Shown: positions 12,480 to 24,700, counted from the first letter of the stretch. The stretch is DNA of 64,000 nucleotides from Echiichthys vipera (GCA_963691815.1 OY829653.1:27047653-27111652); one strand, 5' to 3'. Program-made: numbers and translations. The notes: generated by a model not told the origin, from the letters alone.

Positions 12480-15400
12480 TACTTTATTTCACAGATGGAA
12501 AACAATAACACAGACTCCGGGGTTGGAACTGAGAAATGTGAGAGGTTTGGCCCACCTAGCGCCCTCAGAGTTTGCCCCTTTTTCTTGATATGCAAATTGA
12601 TTTTCGTAAGCACTTCTGACTAAAAGAATTCAACAGATTGACATACATAACATATGATGATAAATGACAAAGTGCCAGCTTGGCAGCCAGGTTACTGAGG
12701 GAAATCATACACAATATCCATGTTAATAAAAAAATAAAATAAAAGAGGCTGAATGGTCCCACTCAGCAAACAGGGCAGGGATTTTTCATTAATAGGACCG
12801 CTGCTGCACTAGGGCCCCCCAAATTAAATGAGTGTGTCAGATCCTGGATGATTTATACATTTGGACTGATCTAACAGCTCTGTGGAGCAGCTATGACACC
12901 CTGACAAGCCAACAATGGATATGAAAAATGAGCCAATACCACAGCACTAAATCTGAGACTTTCAAAGCCAAATGCACGCATACAATCGAAACCTCTAACA
13001 TACTCACAAGTATAATGGAAATAAAGTGGGGGAAAAAAAAATCCCCCTACGATTCTCTGCACAATTTTAGCTAAATCCTTCAGTGTTTATATGAGTGGAG
13101 TGATGGAGACAAATTGGTCAGAGTGGAGAGTGGCAGTACTTTGGCTTTCTGATGTCTTTTAGTGGCTGCATGGAGAGCACATCACTTTACAGCTAAATGA
13201 GATATAAGGCCTATTGCTGAGCTTTGACTCAATAGGAAAATGTCAAACCATGTTAGCACAAATGTGCTTTTCAAAACACCTCAATTCTCCTCTGTTTCTA
13301 TCAGATTTAAAACATACATATGTAATTTATTGTGTATCTCTTCTCTTTTTCTTTCTGCTAGCTTTATTTAAAGAAAATGCTGTATGCAGCTGAGCAGCAG
13401 CAGATACCAACATCAACATTTCTCTAGTGAACAAAGCAGTGGCAAAAGCTGTGTTTATAATTATGTTGTGCAGAAGGCTAGTGGCCTTACTCACTTGTTA
13501 GATGAAGTGATAAAAACCAACATGATGGACTAAAGCATTTTTGCTTTTCTTAGTATTGTCCTTTTACCCTCTCATTCTCTGTCTGATGAAAAACTGCACT
13601 TGGTGTTCCTCAGAGCTCAGCAGATTTAGAGGAAACAATTACCAGTCCAGTGATCTCTGCTTCTCCAGTCCCGCCGATAAACACCCAGCGCCCTGAGGTA
13701 TGGACCGAAAATGATACAGTTTTAAACGGGTTAAATTTCATTGTGCCCCCCCTCTCATTTCACCCCCCTTCTCTCCCTCTGAGGTTTTATTTCACAAAAG
13801 TGTGAACACATTTTTTTGTCGACGGGGGAAAAAAAAGAGAGAAACAATAAAGAATATGAAAGGCCCATCTTCACAGAACATTAGACATTGCAAAACAACC
13901 CAAAGCTATGATCGGATATATCAAAACTGACAGGTAAAAGTTGATTGCTGAGTGTCTATTGATTGAGCTATATTTCACTGGGGGAGCACAGCCTCATAGT
14001 TGTCTTCACAGTGCACCAAACCCTGCTGCAGAGCCACATTTAATGGAGATGGCCTGTGTAAATATACAAATATAATTAGTGTGCTACAGCTGCCTACTTT
14101 CATTATTATATACACATATAACAATTGACGTCAGATAAATATTTAATTGCTCAAAATTACATCTTTTAACATACATCATATGTCAACATCTTTTTGACAT
14201 TAGAGAACCTATAAAAGCAGTGCAATACAGAACTAACTGCATTTGACTGATACATTTTGTATGTCAAAAGAGGTGCAATGATACCTTAATTAAGGTCATA
14301 ATATTAATTAATATTTATATTTTTATTGCATTATGTTATAAACAGATGTTTCTATTGTTTTGTCCACACCATATTAATATATCGTTGGTAGATTGGGATA
14401 TTCAGTAGCTTGTTATGTTTCAGAGATGGAAACAGTGTGTTATTATAACAAATCATAGCTGCATCTGAGGTTTTGCCAGGTTTTGAGGCCAATGTATCAT
14501 TGTACAATTCTGAAATTCAGAAACTAGAGTAATTCATTTCCCCTTCATCTTTCAGTTCTAGCAGTGGTCAACAGTGGTTGGCTGAGCGCACACTAATTAG
14601 AATTTTTGCCTCACTCCTGCACCACGAACAGGTACGTGGAGCTGTCACAATGCATAACATATAACTAGATGTTCAGATGAAAAGTGCATACTGTACCTCC
14701 GCCAAGGCCATACCTATCTATAACATACTGTATGTCATAGCTTCTTCCATCACCCATTAACATTTCCGTTAGGTTTCATGAAAATCATGCCAGTAGTTTT
14801 TCTGTAATCATGCTGACAAACAAACAAAAAGGTAAGGTTGTGAGGTGTTCGTCACAGTTTAGTTATATACTTGTATTCAAAAAATAAATAATTGGAAAAT
14901 AGTCAAATAAATTGTTTTGATATTCAGATTCAAAGGGGCAGATTGAAGATACTACAGTGGTGCAATTCATGGGTGTTAAAAGAGTTACGGCATGAGAGAG
15001 GTGACTGGTGTATAGACAGAAATGCACCTACAGTATGTTTTTCTAGATTCTGTTTGACCATGTGACATTTAGTTATGACGAGCATGCAGCTCTATGATCA
15101 TCTGTAATTTCTGTCTATATCCCCACAAGTAAAAGTAAGAGACAGGGGAAAGAGGGGGATGAAAAATAGGAGAGATGCTGACGGGGTGAAACACTTGAGC
15201 TGTAGAGAAGGCCAAGTGTACCGAACACAGCACAGCCCGGGAGTGATTGAATGATCCCATTCTGGGCTCTTTGTTAGACACTAGGCAGCGATGTATGAAG
15301 ATTGATACACAAGTGCTCGACTCGGTTTGCTGGATCATCAAACGGATTGATATTATACTCTAGCCAAGGATGAAGACAAAGTAAGTGTTATCATACTCAA

Positions 15401-16271
15401 TACTGGGGCTTGTCAGAGGCGGGAAATCATCCAGTGTCACTGGTTATGGGAGCATTTCACAGACTGTCATGAGAATTTATCTGGGAGATGTGGCGCTCTA
15501 TGGCAGTCTGCAGCTGATGGTGGAGGCCCCGGCTGTACCGTTAAGATCTTAGCTAAAGATTGAATTACAGCATCGTGCTTTGGACTACATTTATTTTCAC
15601 TACTATCATGTTTGTCCCCTCAGATGCTGTAAATCCCTGCTCTTCTTATCAAGCGGCCATTTATTGTCGTTCAAAAAACATTATTCATGGTGATATCATT
15701 ATTTAGATAACATACAGCAAATGATTTGTTTATCTGCTGTACAACAAGGGCTTCCTACATTACCTCTGAGGTTTCTTCAAGCTTAGTCGCCAGTCCTGAG
15801 ATCGCTCGGTACAAAGCGAAGGTAACACTAGATGTATCTGTTTGATGCTTATATTGAGGGTACAACAGTAAATAATTACTTTGTTCAATTTAAAATAGTG
15901 GTAATATAGTAAGTGCCATTTTGTACAACATACTAGCCTCTACACTGGCCTTTTGGATTTGGTTTGGAAAAGGCTACATTTTTTCCTGCAGATATTTTAC
16001 TTCATAACAGCATCAACACTGCTAGATTTTCTGAGATACAGTAACTACTAGTATTGATTTTAGTGACAGAGACATGAAGGGAAAATAGCTTCCAACGTTT
16101 TTACGACAAAGACAACATTTGAGACACAAGCCCACCTGTAACATCAAGGTCTCATTGCTTTCATTTAATGACTGTGTTTAGAAGTTAGGCTCATAGCAGC
16201 CTTCAAAGTTTGACAATCATTCTTTGTCATTCAGAACATTAATGCAGTAGCAAGATTTCTATGTAAATATA
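12480..16271. other. Non-coding DNA, no gene recognised
   Basis: A weaker minus-strand exon-like segment lies at 13643-13692 (acceptor CCATACCTCAG, donor CTG|GTAATTG). The same spot also gives plausible plus-strand splice motifs, so it is not called. The remainder is AT-rich with no bounded repeat found. Confidence 0.5.
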
Positions 16272-16273
16272 TA

Positions 16274-16424
16274 CACTGGAGATCAAAATTAGAAAAAAAT
16301 ATATTAATACTTGATTCATTCTGAAATATTGTTATTTTGTATTGTTCAGAAATTGATTTAAGTAACCAAGGTACTTCAAGAAAACCTTTATTTTGTGAAA
16401 AAAGCAGTGAGCAAAATTAGAGAA
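16274..16424. repeat. Left long inverted repeat of Tc1 relic
   Basis: This arm matches the reverse complement of 19042-19220 along most of its length, for example CTGAAATATTGTTATTTTGT and AAACCTTTATTTTGTGAAAA. It holds two copies of the (GA)TCAAAATTAGA motif, one at each end. Confidence 0.85.
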
Positions 16425-16632
16425 AATTTTCAGATGCCTCCCAGTTATTGGTGTTATTCTGGCACCTGGGGCCCGTTTCACAAAGCAGGTTTAGTGAAAA
16501 CTCTGAGTCTGTTAACCCTGAAATGAGGGAAACTCTGAGTTTTCCGTTTCACAAAGGGAGGTAACTCAAACCAGAGAGAGAGGGGTAACTCTAGCCTGTT
16601 TCACAAAGAGAGGTAACTTAACCTCTCGGTCA

Positions 16633-16646
16633 GTTACCATGGTAAC
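16633..16646. promoter_or_regulatory. Palindromic X-box (RFX-type) motif
   Basis: GTTACCATGGTAAC is a perfect 14-bp palindrome and fits the RFX X-box consensus GTNRCC-N-RGYAAC. It lies in the left end region of the Harbinger element. A related GTTGCCATGGTGAC sits at 18015-18028 near the other end. Confidence 0.5.
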
Positions 16647-16866
16647 ATGCTCTCTGAAACTAATCTGGTCGGGACCAGGTTTTTCTCAGCAAACCTTGAG
16701 TTTCTCTCTGTCTCCTCCCTCTTTCAGCCACACACGGCATTTGATTTCCTCATTCATTCAGTCAGCGGGCGAGTTTTGGCGTAGTATAGTTCCGTCTGTT
16801 TTTTCAGAAAATCACTGCAAACATCAGTCATTAGAAGTTTTATTAGGTGGCTACTATTTCACTACC

Positions 16867-17010
16867 ATGGCGTGTCCTTTTGATAACGATCCCGTGGATG
16901 AAGCTGCAGCATTACTGCGCAGAGAATTAAATATTCGTCGGGAGATGATTATCATTATCATAACTATTGATTATAGATGTTCTTGCATTTCCAGGCAATT
17001 CTCTTTTTGA
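16867..17010 (+). pseudogene. HARBI1-type nuclease N-terminus, copy 1
   Basis: From the ATG at 16867 the frame reads MACP then FDNDPVDEAAALLRRELNIR, the N-terminus typical of fish Harbinger nucleases (the HARBI1 family, a DDE endonuclease that cuts the element's ends). The frame degenerates into an Ile-rich run and stops at 17010, so the catalytic domain is absent. Just downstream, 17011-17100 resembles 17541-17612 but is frameshifted. The upstream part of the open frame, from 16639, is not family-like. This is a dead fragment; confidence in the family assignment is high, from recall of the motif rather than a search. Confidence 0.75.
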
Positions 17011-17149
17011 GCGGTACCGTTTCATATCACAGCGGATTTTCTGTTGCGCTGCGTTTTTTTGCAAACGGGAGCTTTTGTATACAACGTATAAAAATCATTC
17101 AGTAGGCCTACAATAGAAGTTATATTAGGTGGTGAATATTTACACTACC

Positions 17150-17275
17150 ATGGCATCTCCTTTTGATAACGATCCCGTGGATGAAGCTGTCGCATTACCG
17201 CAAAGAGAATTAAATATTCGTCGGGAGATGATTATCAGACCGCGCATAGACGTCCTTAATATACTGCAGCCATAA
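17150..17275 (+). pseudogene. HARBI1-type nuclease N-terminus, copy 2
   Basis: A second ATG opens MASPFDNDPVDEAVALPQRE and continues through LNIRREMIIRPRIDV to a TAA at 17273, 41 codons in all. It repeats copy 1 (16867-17010), including about 30 bp of upstream DNA (AGAAGT..ATTAGGTGG), so the element carries an internal direct duplication of its nuclease start. This copy extends further into the conserved RPRIDVL stretch before breaking. It encodes no catalytic residues. Confidence 0.75.
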
Positions 17276-17540
17276 TTACAAAATGAATGAAATGGATCTT
17301 TTGAGCAAGTTGAATGTATTTGACTTAGCGTTTCCTAAATATAATCCCAGCTTTTCTTGCAATTCATAGGTTCAAAAGTGTGTGCTTTTAGCTGGGTTAC
17401 CGGTATATAAACTAATCCTATATAAGCCTTCTGATCCAGAATATCACCTATAATGCGAGGGGGCTGAATACGCACAACACCCTTTCATGTCACAGTCCAT
17501 CTCACCCCTCCTTACATTTCCAACATTAACAACCAGTAAT

Positions 17541-17612
17541 GCTCTCATATCACAGCAGATATTGTGTGTTGCGCTGCGTTTTTTTGCAAATGGGAGTTTT
17601 TTATACAACATT
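17541..17612 (+). pseudogene. HARBI1-type nuclease internal fragment
   Basis: The frame gives ALISQQILCVALRFFANGSF followed by LYNI, matching the segment of Harbinger nucleases that precedes the GDAE region. A frameshifted relative lies near 17030-17095. Together with 16867-17010 and 17150-17275 it shows that the element holds scattered nuclease pieces in the right order but with the intervening sequence deleted. Confidence 0.65.
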
Positions 17613-17872
17613 TATATGTTGAATAAAAAACAGCCACTTACGGTAATATTTACTTTACCATGTAAAACATGCACAAAATGAAGCGTCCCCATGAGATTCT
17701 GCTGAGGTTTTACCTGTTTGAATACCTGTATGTTTTTATGTTTCATCTTAAACTAGTTCCAAGTGCGCTTCTCCCCCGCGGGGTTGCACTTAATTGAAAT
17801 AAACTAATAGGCTCCCACTCATGCAGTTCCCCCTGTGATATTACTGTGATTACAACAGGACTACATTTAAAC

Positions 17873-18022
17873 TTACGCACTGACCCGAGCCGCAATGTTC
17901 TCCCGCACCGTCTCCCTCTCTTTTGCTGCTGCAGCGGTGTAAACCTGCTCAAACTCACCGTATGAGCGCATTAATATTTCCAATTCCAGTTGTAGCGTAG
18001 CCCTTCGCTTCCCCGTTGCCAT
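17873..18022 (-). pseudogene. Harbinger Myb/SANT-like DNA-binding protein, first exon
   Basis: On the minus strand, ATG at 18022-18020 opens 49 codons starting MATGKRR, with ATLQLELEILMRSYGEFEQV and KERETVRENIAARVSA. This matches the start of the Myb-like protein that works with the nuclease in Harbinger elements. It binds the element's ends and recruits the nuclease to them. The stop codon lies inside a GTAAGT donor, so the true exon ends at about 17880. The next family segment, CNPAGEKRTW, is seen at about 17790-17760 on the same strand after AATTAAG. Splicing as it now stands would shift the frame, so the gene is broken. At 49 codons it is easy to miss. Confidence 0.75.
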
Positions 18023-18375
18023 GGTGACTCGTCGAATCAGGGCTCCATTGATGCTGTCTTTTTTTACTTGTGGTGCACGCGCTTAACTCCAGGTCAAACT
18101 ACTCTGAGTTGATCAACCTAACGCAAATCTGCTGTTCTGGAACCGAAAACTCAGAGTTTCCTATCTCAGAGTAGATCAACTCAGAGTTCAGGGTTAAACT
18201 CAGAGTTTTTTGAACCTGCTTTGTGAAACAGGCCCCTGGTGACAGTTTACTTCATTGTTGGACAAACCCTATTTATCTGCAGCTCTCCTGGTTACTTTGT
18301 AAGACAGCGAGCTGCTCTAAGGAGACTGAAACCCTGAGACGGCGCAGGTTGTCCAGATGAAGGCTCTGCACACAG

Positions 18376-18519
18376 TGGCCCTCATTTATCAAACGAACGT
18401 ACGGCAGAAAAAAAGTGCGTAAGACCATTTCCCGGCAAACTTCGGCATTTATCAATTTGGACATGAGCGGGAGCTACGATCAAATCTCACGTCTGGTCTG
18501 AGATCGTGTACGCAAGTTT
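18376..18519 (+). mobile_element. Truncated MITE with one terminal repeat
   Basis: GGCCCTCATTTATCAAACG opens a segment with GTACGG, GTGCGTAAGA and TGTACGCAAG motifs. Fish carry a miniature element whose two ends read CCCTCATTTATCAA in inverted orientation. Here only the left end is present; the right breaks off directly into Tc1 transposase sequence. No target duplication is visible. Confidence 0.5.
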
Positions 18520-18540
18520 CAACCTAAATATAGAGGAAGT

Positions 18541-18980
18541 GTCATGGTTTGGGGGATGTTCTCTGCAGCAGAAGTTGAGCCTCTTGTACAGCTACATGGC
18601 AGAGTGAATGCAAATGTTTATGTGAACTTCCTTCAGCAACATACAACACCTTCACTGCACTTGTTTCCCAATTTTCATACAAGACAATGCCCCCTGTCAC
18701 ACTGCAAAACAGGTTAAGTAGTTCCTTGAAGCTAAGAATATTGAAACAATGAAATGGCCAGCCCAGAGTCCAGATCTAAACTCCATAGAGACACTCTGGA
18801 AAATCATTGGCAATGAAGCACTGTCTAAGAAACCCACTACAGTTACTGAACTGTGGAAGTGACTGAAGAAGAATGGACCAAGATAAAACCAGAGAGGTGT
18901 GATAAACTAGTGATGTCCTGTGGGCGCAGATGTGCTGAAGTCATTCAAAGCTGTGGCCTCTACACTTCCTGTTCATTTTT
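18541..18980 (+). pseudogene. Tc1 transposase, C-terminal half, broken
   Basis: The reading begins VMVWGMFSA, typical of the Tc1 catalytic domain, in the frame starting at 18541. It is frameshifted before 18683, where the second catalytic Asp lies in DNAPCHTAKQVK (GAC at 18683-18685). A TAG follows the Lys. WPAQSPDLNSIETLW then carries the catalytic Glu (GAG at 18788-18790), 34 residues after the Asp, which is the DD34E spacing of Tc1 elements. A TGA interrupts soon after WK. The first catalytic Asp and the DNA-binding domain are missing. The frameshift, two stops and missing N-terminus make this a certain pseudogene. Confidence 0.9.
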
Positions 18981-19041
18981 TAATCCTATAGCCTGAAGAA
19001 AACATTGTTTAAATCTTCTTTTCTGACACAGTGGTTACTGT

Positions 19042-19220
19042 TCTCTAATTTTGATCACTGTTTTTTTCACAAAATAAAGGTTTTTGTTGAAGTGCCTTGG
19101 TTATTTAAAAAAAAATGCTAATAGAGCAGTGGTATAGTCAAATTATTAACAATAAAAAATAACAATATTTCAGAAGAAATCAAGAATTATTAATTAATAC
19201 TCTCAATTTTATCTCAAGTG
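19042..19220. repeat. Right long inverted repeat of Tc1 relic
   Basis: This is the mirror of 16274-16424, about 28 bp longer because of an extra AT-rich stretch around TGCTAATAGAGCAGTGG. It is bounded by TA at 19221-19222. Confidence 0.85.
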
Positions 19221-19222
19221 TA

Positions 19223-21010
19223 GTGCAGTTATGGCATTGTGAGTGGAGCTGTTTCCTAATTTCTCTGTTCTTTATTTTTGTAGTTGGTCAAGTCACGCAT
19301 ACATGTTTGTGCATGTGAGTGCCCCCCTGTGCCTTAGTTTCTGATGCAGAGGGCCATGACAAAGCGTCAGGATTTTACAAGTTAGGGAACAATCTTTGAG
19401 AGCTATGTGGAGGCAATCCCAACCCACTTTTGTTCAGAATTTCGGTTAATGCTCCTTTTGTCATCTCTCACTCCATCCCTTGGCTAATACGTTACACATG
19501 TAGCCTATAGGTCGAGCTTATTGAAATGTAAAAACTTTACCTTCCTCTTTGCAGTGCTAAGACAAATTGTCGTCAATAAGCCAATCACTTAGTTACTTTT
19601 TTTGTCTGTTTACTTTGGCAAACAAATTTATTTTTGGGAAGTAGTTCTACCATCAAGTGTATGTAACATACCTCATAAACTGGACTTATAGGAGTAACAT
19701 TGTTACTTCTATGTAGAAATGTTTCTTCTTCATAATTAAAGGGGTTGGAAGTAGTTTTCTAAGTAGCTTATCGGTCCATGCTCTATATTTGTCCCTCTTT
19801 AAACAAATGTTAAACAAAACCATTTAAAAATACCCCATTACAAGGGGAAGATAAAAGTGCTACTTCAGCAAACGTATTAGCCAAATAGCAATATTTTACT
19901 GAATTCATGTGTTAGCAACATTTTAATGTTTCAATTGGCTGGAATGCACATTTTACATACTGCTGCATGGTAACAATGTATCATATTGATGTTTAAAATA
20001 ACAATTTGGCTGATAATCATAGTCATGTAAAGATGGACGTTGCTTCCTGGTCTGAAAGTGAAGCCAATGTGGAAGTTCCTTAAAGCTGCATTATTTCTAA
20101 TGTCCAGCAGTGGTGATGTCTGATTGTACAGAAGTTAATGAGAAATGGAGCCTACTCGCTTGATTTACTACTGTACCTTATTAAACATTTTCCTAGTGAG
20201 TTTATGGTCCCAATTGCTAGTTTCAAGTCTTCTTCAATACAGCGAAATGTTCATTTAGTAAAGTATGGTCCACTTTAGGACCAGGGCCTACCTTGTGATT
20301 GGCAGGTCGCCCTGCTAGCGACAGGGTAGATGTTTAGCGATACATATATATACGCCATTGTGTACATTAAAATAGCTAAGTACGTGTTTTTGGGTGTTGT
20401 CAGCGTTAAATTCAGGACTTCGACCCTCTCACAGTGTGTTTTTCGCCTGAAAATGTCTTGATTAGTGTTTGGTGGTACTTTGCTAACAAAGCTAACGTAA
20501 GCTAGCTCGCGCTTGCATTAGTTGGTAATTGGTGATTTTCATCTGGCTCTGTCATTGCAGCGAACGGCGTCAGCGAACAGAGCTCCCAGCTCATCCCCCA
20601 AGAAAAGTCTCTATGATGATAGCCTATGCCAATGTTTTTTGTTATTCGTTTATTTTATTTTAATTTTGTTACTTATGCCCCCTTTTGTGACAGGGAAACA
20701 AATCATCTATTTCTAAAATTCTAAAAAAATTACTGAACTGTTTTAAAGTCACATAGCCCTTCATTACACTATATTTGAAGAACAACTTGAGTCCTAGAAA
20801 CAACCTTTAATACAACCTTCATTCATGTGAAAAATATATATTTTTTGAAAAATCACTGCTTCAAAGGCCTTTTTTAACTTCTTAACACAACATTTAGACA
20901 GCACAAAATTGATGCAACACAGCCTCCGCACCTGCAAAAGCTGAATATCATCTTATTTACAGATGCAGATACCAATGTTCTGCCAATATATTGGTGCATT
21001 CCTATATTTT
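19223..21010. other. Non-coding DNA, probable old repeat
   Basis: No gene is seen. About 20035-20640 (starting GATGGACGTTGCTTCCTGG) resembles an interspersed repeat that I recall as common in fish genomes, but I could place no ends. The open frame at 20522-20716 is incidental. Confidence 0.4.
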
Positions 21011-21051
21011 GATGATGATACAGGATGAAGATGATGATGATGATGATGATA
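21011..21051. repeat. (GAT)n microsatellite
   Basis: Two runs of GAT, three units and then about nine, separated by ACAG. Confidence 0.95.
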
Positions 21052-21646
21052 TGGATTGTAAAATGTGAATGTAAAATAACTGCTTACTACTACATGGCTG
21101 TCAGGTAAATGGGTTGTTAAATGATTCCAGTCTGCTTATGCTAACACCACCAGAAGCTTCCTGATGCTGTTTTCTTAAGAGTTGGAGACATGGGGCAATA
21201 GAAGTATGTGCTCCTCTCTGTGGAGTGGTTTTATGCACACTGTAAAGCTGTCAGTTATGTCTGTGCATACAGTGCCCTCACCATGTCGCCAGACTCTGTA
21301 AAAGCCATGTATGGGAAACACTGCAGGCCATGGCACTTATGGATATTTCTCTTTACATTCATCATTTTTACACATGCTCACTAGAAACCGAGGGGCTGTC
21401 AAAAAGACTTACTGCTTTTCATCTTCATATTGAAATACCACAGGTGGTAGTCATTGCTGCTTGTATTATATCATCTCTATTGTTATGGTATAAAGTTACA
21501 TTACAGTTATCCCATCAATGCACAAAGGCAGACACACACCTAGTCCAAATGGGATGATTGAGCCAAGAGGTGCTTGCTATGATTTGGCCTTGTTAAGCTG
21601 TTGACCCTGAAGAGAGAGAATTACCTCTGTTGGGAAGCAGGAGGTG

Positions 21647-21799
<153 letters not shown>

Positions 21800-24700
21800 A
21801 GTGCTATATACGCATGTCTGGTGGTGATGGGAGCAGGAGGGGGGTGTGCTAGCTTTGAGTTAAGGGCTCTATCAGGGGACAAACTTCTCCTGCACCACAA
21901 AGCCACATGATCCATCTCCCTTTTTAGCTGTTGTCAGGACCATTTTATGTGATGATGATTTGATGCTTGGGCAGTGGGCCTCCTTCTCCCCCTCTCAGAT
22001 TGAGCTATGATAGTCGGAGCTGGGATCGCTGGGATCACTGAGCTGCTGGGCTCCAACCATCAGAAAACAGTAATGTGTGTCCCTCTCAGCTGTGGGAGCA
22101 CACTGGCAAATCCCCTTCCTATTGAATTCACAAATCCCAATTCTCTTGCAAATGTGTATCTTTAAAAGTGACATAACTAGAATTGATTGATCTGCAGCTA
22201 AAATGAACACCCTTTAAAAACCAGCACACAGAATTTTTAGAGTTTCAGAGTTTTCTTTCTGTCTTTCTCTTTTTCATTTTACAAACACAAAGTTTAATAA
22301 CACACATAACAAAATAACAAAGATATGAGATGAACAATTAAACTATACACAAACAACATGAATGCATTTTACATTAACAAAAAGTCTTACATGTTGGAAA
22401 GGGAGTAGGATGAAGTAAGCAAAACCTGGAGTTATGCTGTGAATTATGTGACTTCACCAAACTATATGTTTGTGCACAGAATCAATCCAAATTTACTAAA
22501 CTGCAGTTTTTCTGAGTGGGAACGGTTTCAGTGTATAGTGCCCTGAATAATTGTCATGATAGAACAAAAAAGTAGACTCCATGGGATGTGCAGTGCACTA
22601 CTTTCTGCAGCCTTAGAACACATCACATTTATATGTGAACATTGCAGTTTTGAAATCATGCTTAAAATAAACAATGAATACAATTCAAATACACTTATAA
22701 GTTAAATGTATGAAAAAAAATGATCTTATACTCTCATAATCTTATACTTAAGGTGAACAATGACAAACAACGCCAAAAAAAGGTTACAGATTATTATCAT
22801 ATTTTGATCAAATGTGACAGCTGTTTTATATGTCTTATAGTATATATACAGTATATTTGATATTGGGAATGTGTAATGCAATAGTGATACTGCGCTTTAT
22901 ATCTTGTCTCTTGTATCTTGACTTCAAGCAACAAATCAGTTTGGAATTAGCTAGACCTGATACTTCACAGTATATGTGTAAATTGAGATTATAGGGTCAG
23001 TTCCCAAATTACAGACACATTATATTTTCGCTTTTACCAGTAGTTGTTATTAAGGGTGGTATGTACACTATTCTTTTTTCTCTGCTTTTTGAGATATTAA
23101 TCCCTCAGAAATGTTTCCCCAGTACTCAGAATAATCCTGCCTTGCTATCCAGTAAAAACAGTTGGCAGCATATTACTTTGTGGATTATCTCAGTAATCAG
23201 GACACTGCTTCTGTAAAGAGATGTTACTTTGAATTTATTCATGTTACTTTTCAATGCTGTAAGAATTAAAACATTGGCAGTAAAACCAAAACTGAGCAGG
23301 TAGATATAACCTGAGGTCAATGAAAATGATAAAAATAATAAAATATTAGATTATTTTTCTTTATTTGGGTGAACTGACCCTTCATGTAGTATTCCCCTCT
23401 TGTACACCCCAAACAGTACCACCTATGCTTTAAGTGCTGGTAATAAACAATCTAATTTAACAAATTGCTATTATGACCATAAATGTTGTAAATATACCAT
23501 TATTGTCCAATTACATGCAGCTTTTAAACAGCGTCAGTGTGTTGCATTTGTGATCGGCTGTGTAATAGTGTAATAACTCTGTCCCCTGTAAGACGGCCAG
23601 GGAGGCTGTGTTTAAATGAGACTGTTCTGCTACATTAGCTTCATAACACCATAATCCTTTCTCCATAAACCATTACATGCGCCGCAACATTTCTGATTTA
23701 TGGGGGGTAGAGAATCAATGGGAAAAAATTAATGCTCGCAAAACGTCCCAGGGACAATATTGAGCAGATTTTAATTGTGATTTCGTTCAAGTGGCTGTTA
23801 GCCAGATGATGAATGGGAGCTAACCTTCCACTGGAGAGCACTGGAGAGAGTCTTTAATATGACAATTAAGTGTCTGTCCTTTAGATTTTATTGTATCTTT
23901 CTCTCTATCTTGTGGGCTACTCTGCCCCTCCCCCTCCTTTTCTTTTTACCTCCCACCCACTCTCCTTTTCCTCTTTCGCTCTCTTCACATCACTTCATCT
24001 GTACAGTGCAGCTTTTGCACAGATTAAATTGAGACTCCAGTTTTCTCCATCTCAGAGCACTTACTTATGTTTTATGACACGCACTAAGTCAATTTTATGT
24101 TGTTATTGATCCCCCCCCCCCACCTCCTCTTATTACCCTCTTGCTTAAATCGACACAAACCATTTTGCCTTATTCCCACTCTTGTCTTGTGGTGACCTTA
24201 AGTGTATGACCAAGACAGAGAAAAACATCTCTGAAGGGGGGATGTGTGTGTGTTTGAGTTGAAGCTTAAAAAGTGTGGTTCCCTTGAGGGAAAGTCACTG
24301 TAGAGACTGATGTCAAATGAAAAGGTATGTCCAGAAGGTGGCAGGTTCAACTCAGAAGTGCCACTTAAAACTTCCCTTGAATCTAAGGACACTACTTTTT
24401 TCATCCGTCACATTAAAGGAGATTGAGCTGCATTATCCTAATTCTACACCTGACAGGATACAGGTTTTCAGTGGTGAATGTCATCCCCTACACAGTCCAA
24501 ACAAACCTTTCCTTACACACATAAAGGACAGTTGTGGATCCAAATACTTTCATGAGTTGTTTTCATTATGTTGTTCAAGGAAAAGAAAACTTTTTGTTAA
24601 TTTCACCTTCATCATTAACAGTGACAATGCCTCTGGCACAATGCAAGCAGACTTGTGTCTGTGTTTTTATGCACAAGTGTGTCTGCAAACTGAGCCAACA

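Larger units (their letters stand above)
16469..18235. mobile_element. PIF/Harbinger transposon, deleted copy
   Basis: The ends are GGGCCCGTTTCACAAAGCAG on the left and, on the other strand, GGGCCTGTTTCACAAAGCAG on the right. A 3-bp CTG is duplicated at 16466-16468 and 18236-18238. Three-base duplications and two-gene content define PIF/Harbinger elements. Inside are pieces of a HARBI1-type nuclease on the plus strand (16867-17612) and the first exon of a Myb/SANT-like DNA-binding protein on the minus strand (17873-18022). Subterminal ACTCTGAGTT motifs repeat near both ends. At 1.77 kb it is much shorter than an autonomous copy. Removing it restores a continuous Tc1 sequence (GGCACCTG-GTGACAG), so it landed after the Tc1 copy. 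Confidence 0.9.
16274..19220 (+). mobile_element. Tc1/mariner transposon relic with nested insertions
   Basis: The outer ends are inverted (left CACTGGAGATCAAAATTAGA; right, on the other strand, CACTTGAGATAAAATTGAGA) and are flanked by TA on both sides, the target duplication of the Tc1/mariner superfamily. Each arm is long and holds an inner repeat of the end motif, GAGCAAAATTAGAGA on the left and GATCAAAATTAGAGA on the right, the IR/DR layout of fish Tc1 elements. Between the arms sit a decayed transposase, a complete PIF/Harbinger insertion (16469-18235) and a fragment of another element (18376-18519). The transposase N-terminal half is missing, so the copy cannot move itself. Confidence 0.85.

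Noticed and set aside
13643..13692. Further minus-strand exon with open frame (RWVFIGGTGEAEITGL)
   Set aside because: The donor is weak, the same DNA offers plus-strand splice sites, and the exon is very short.
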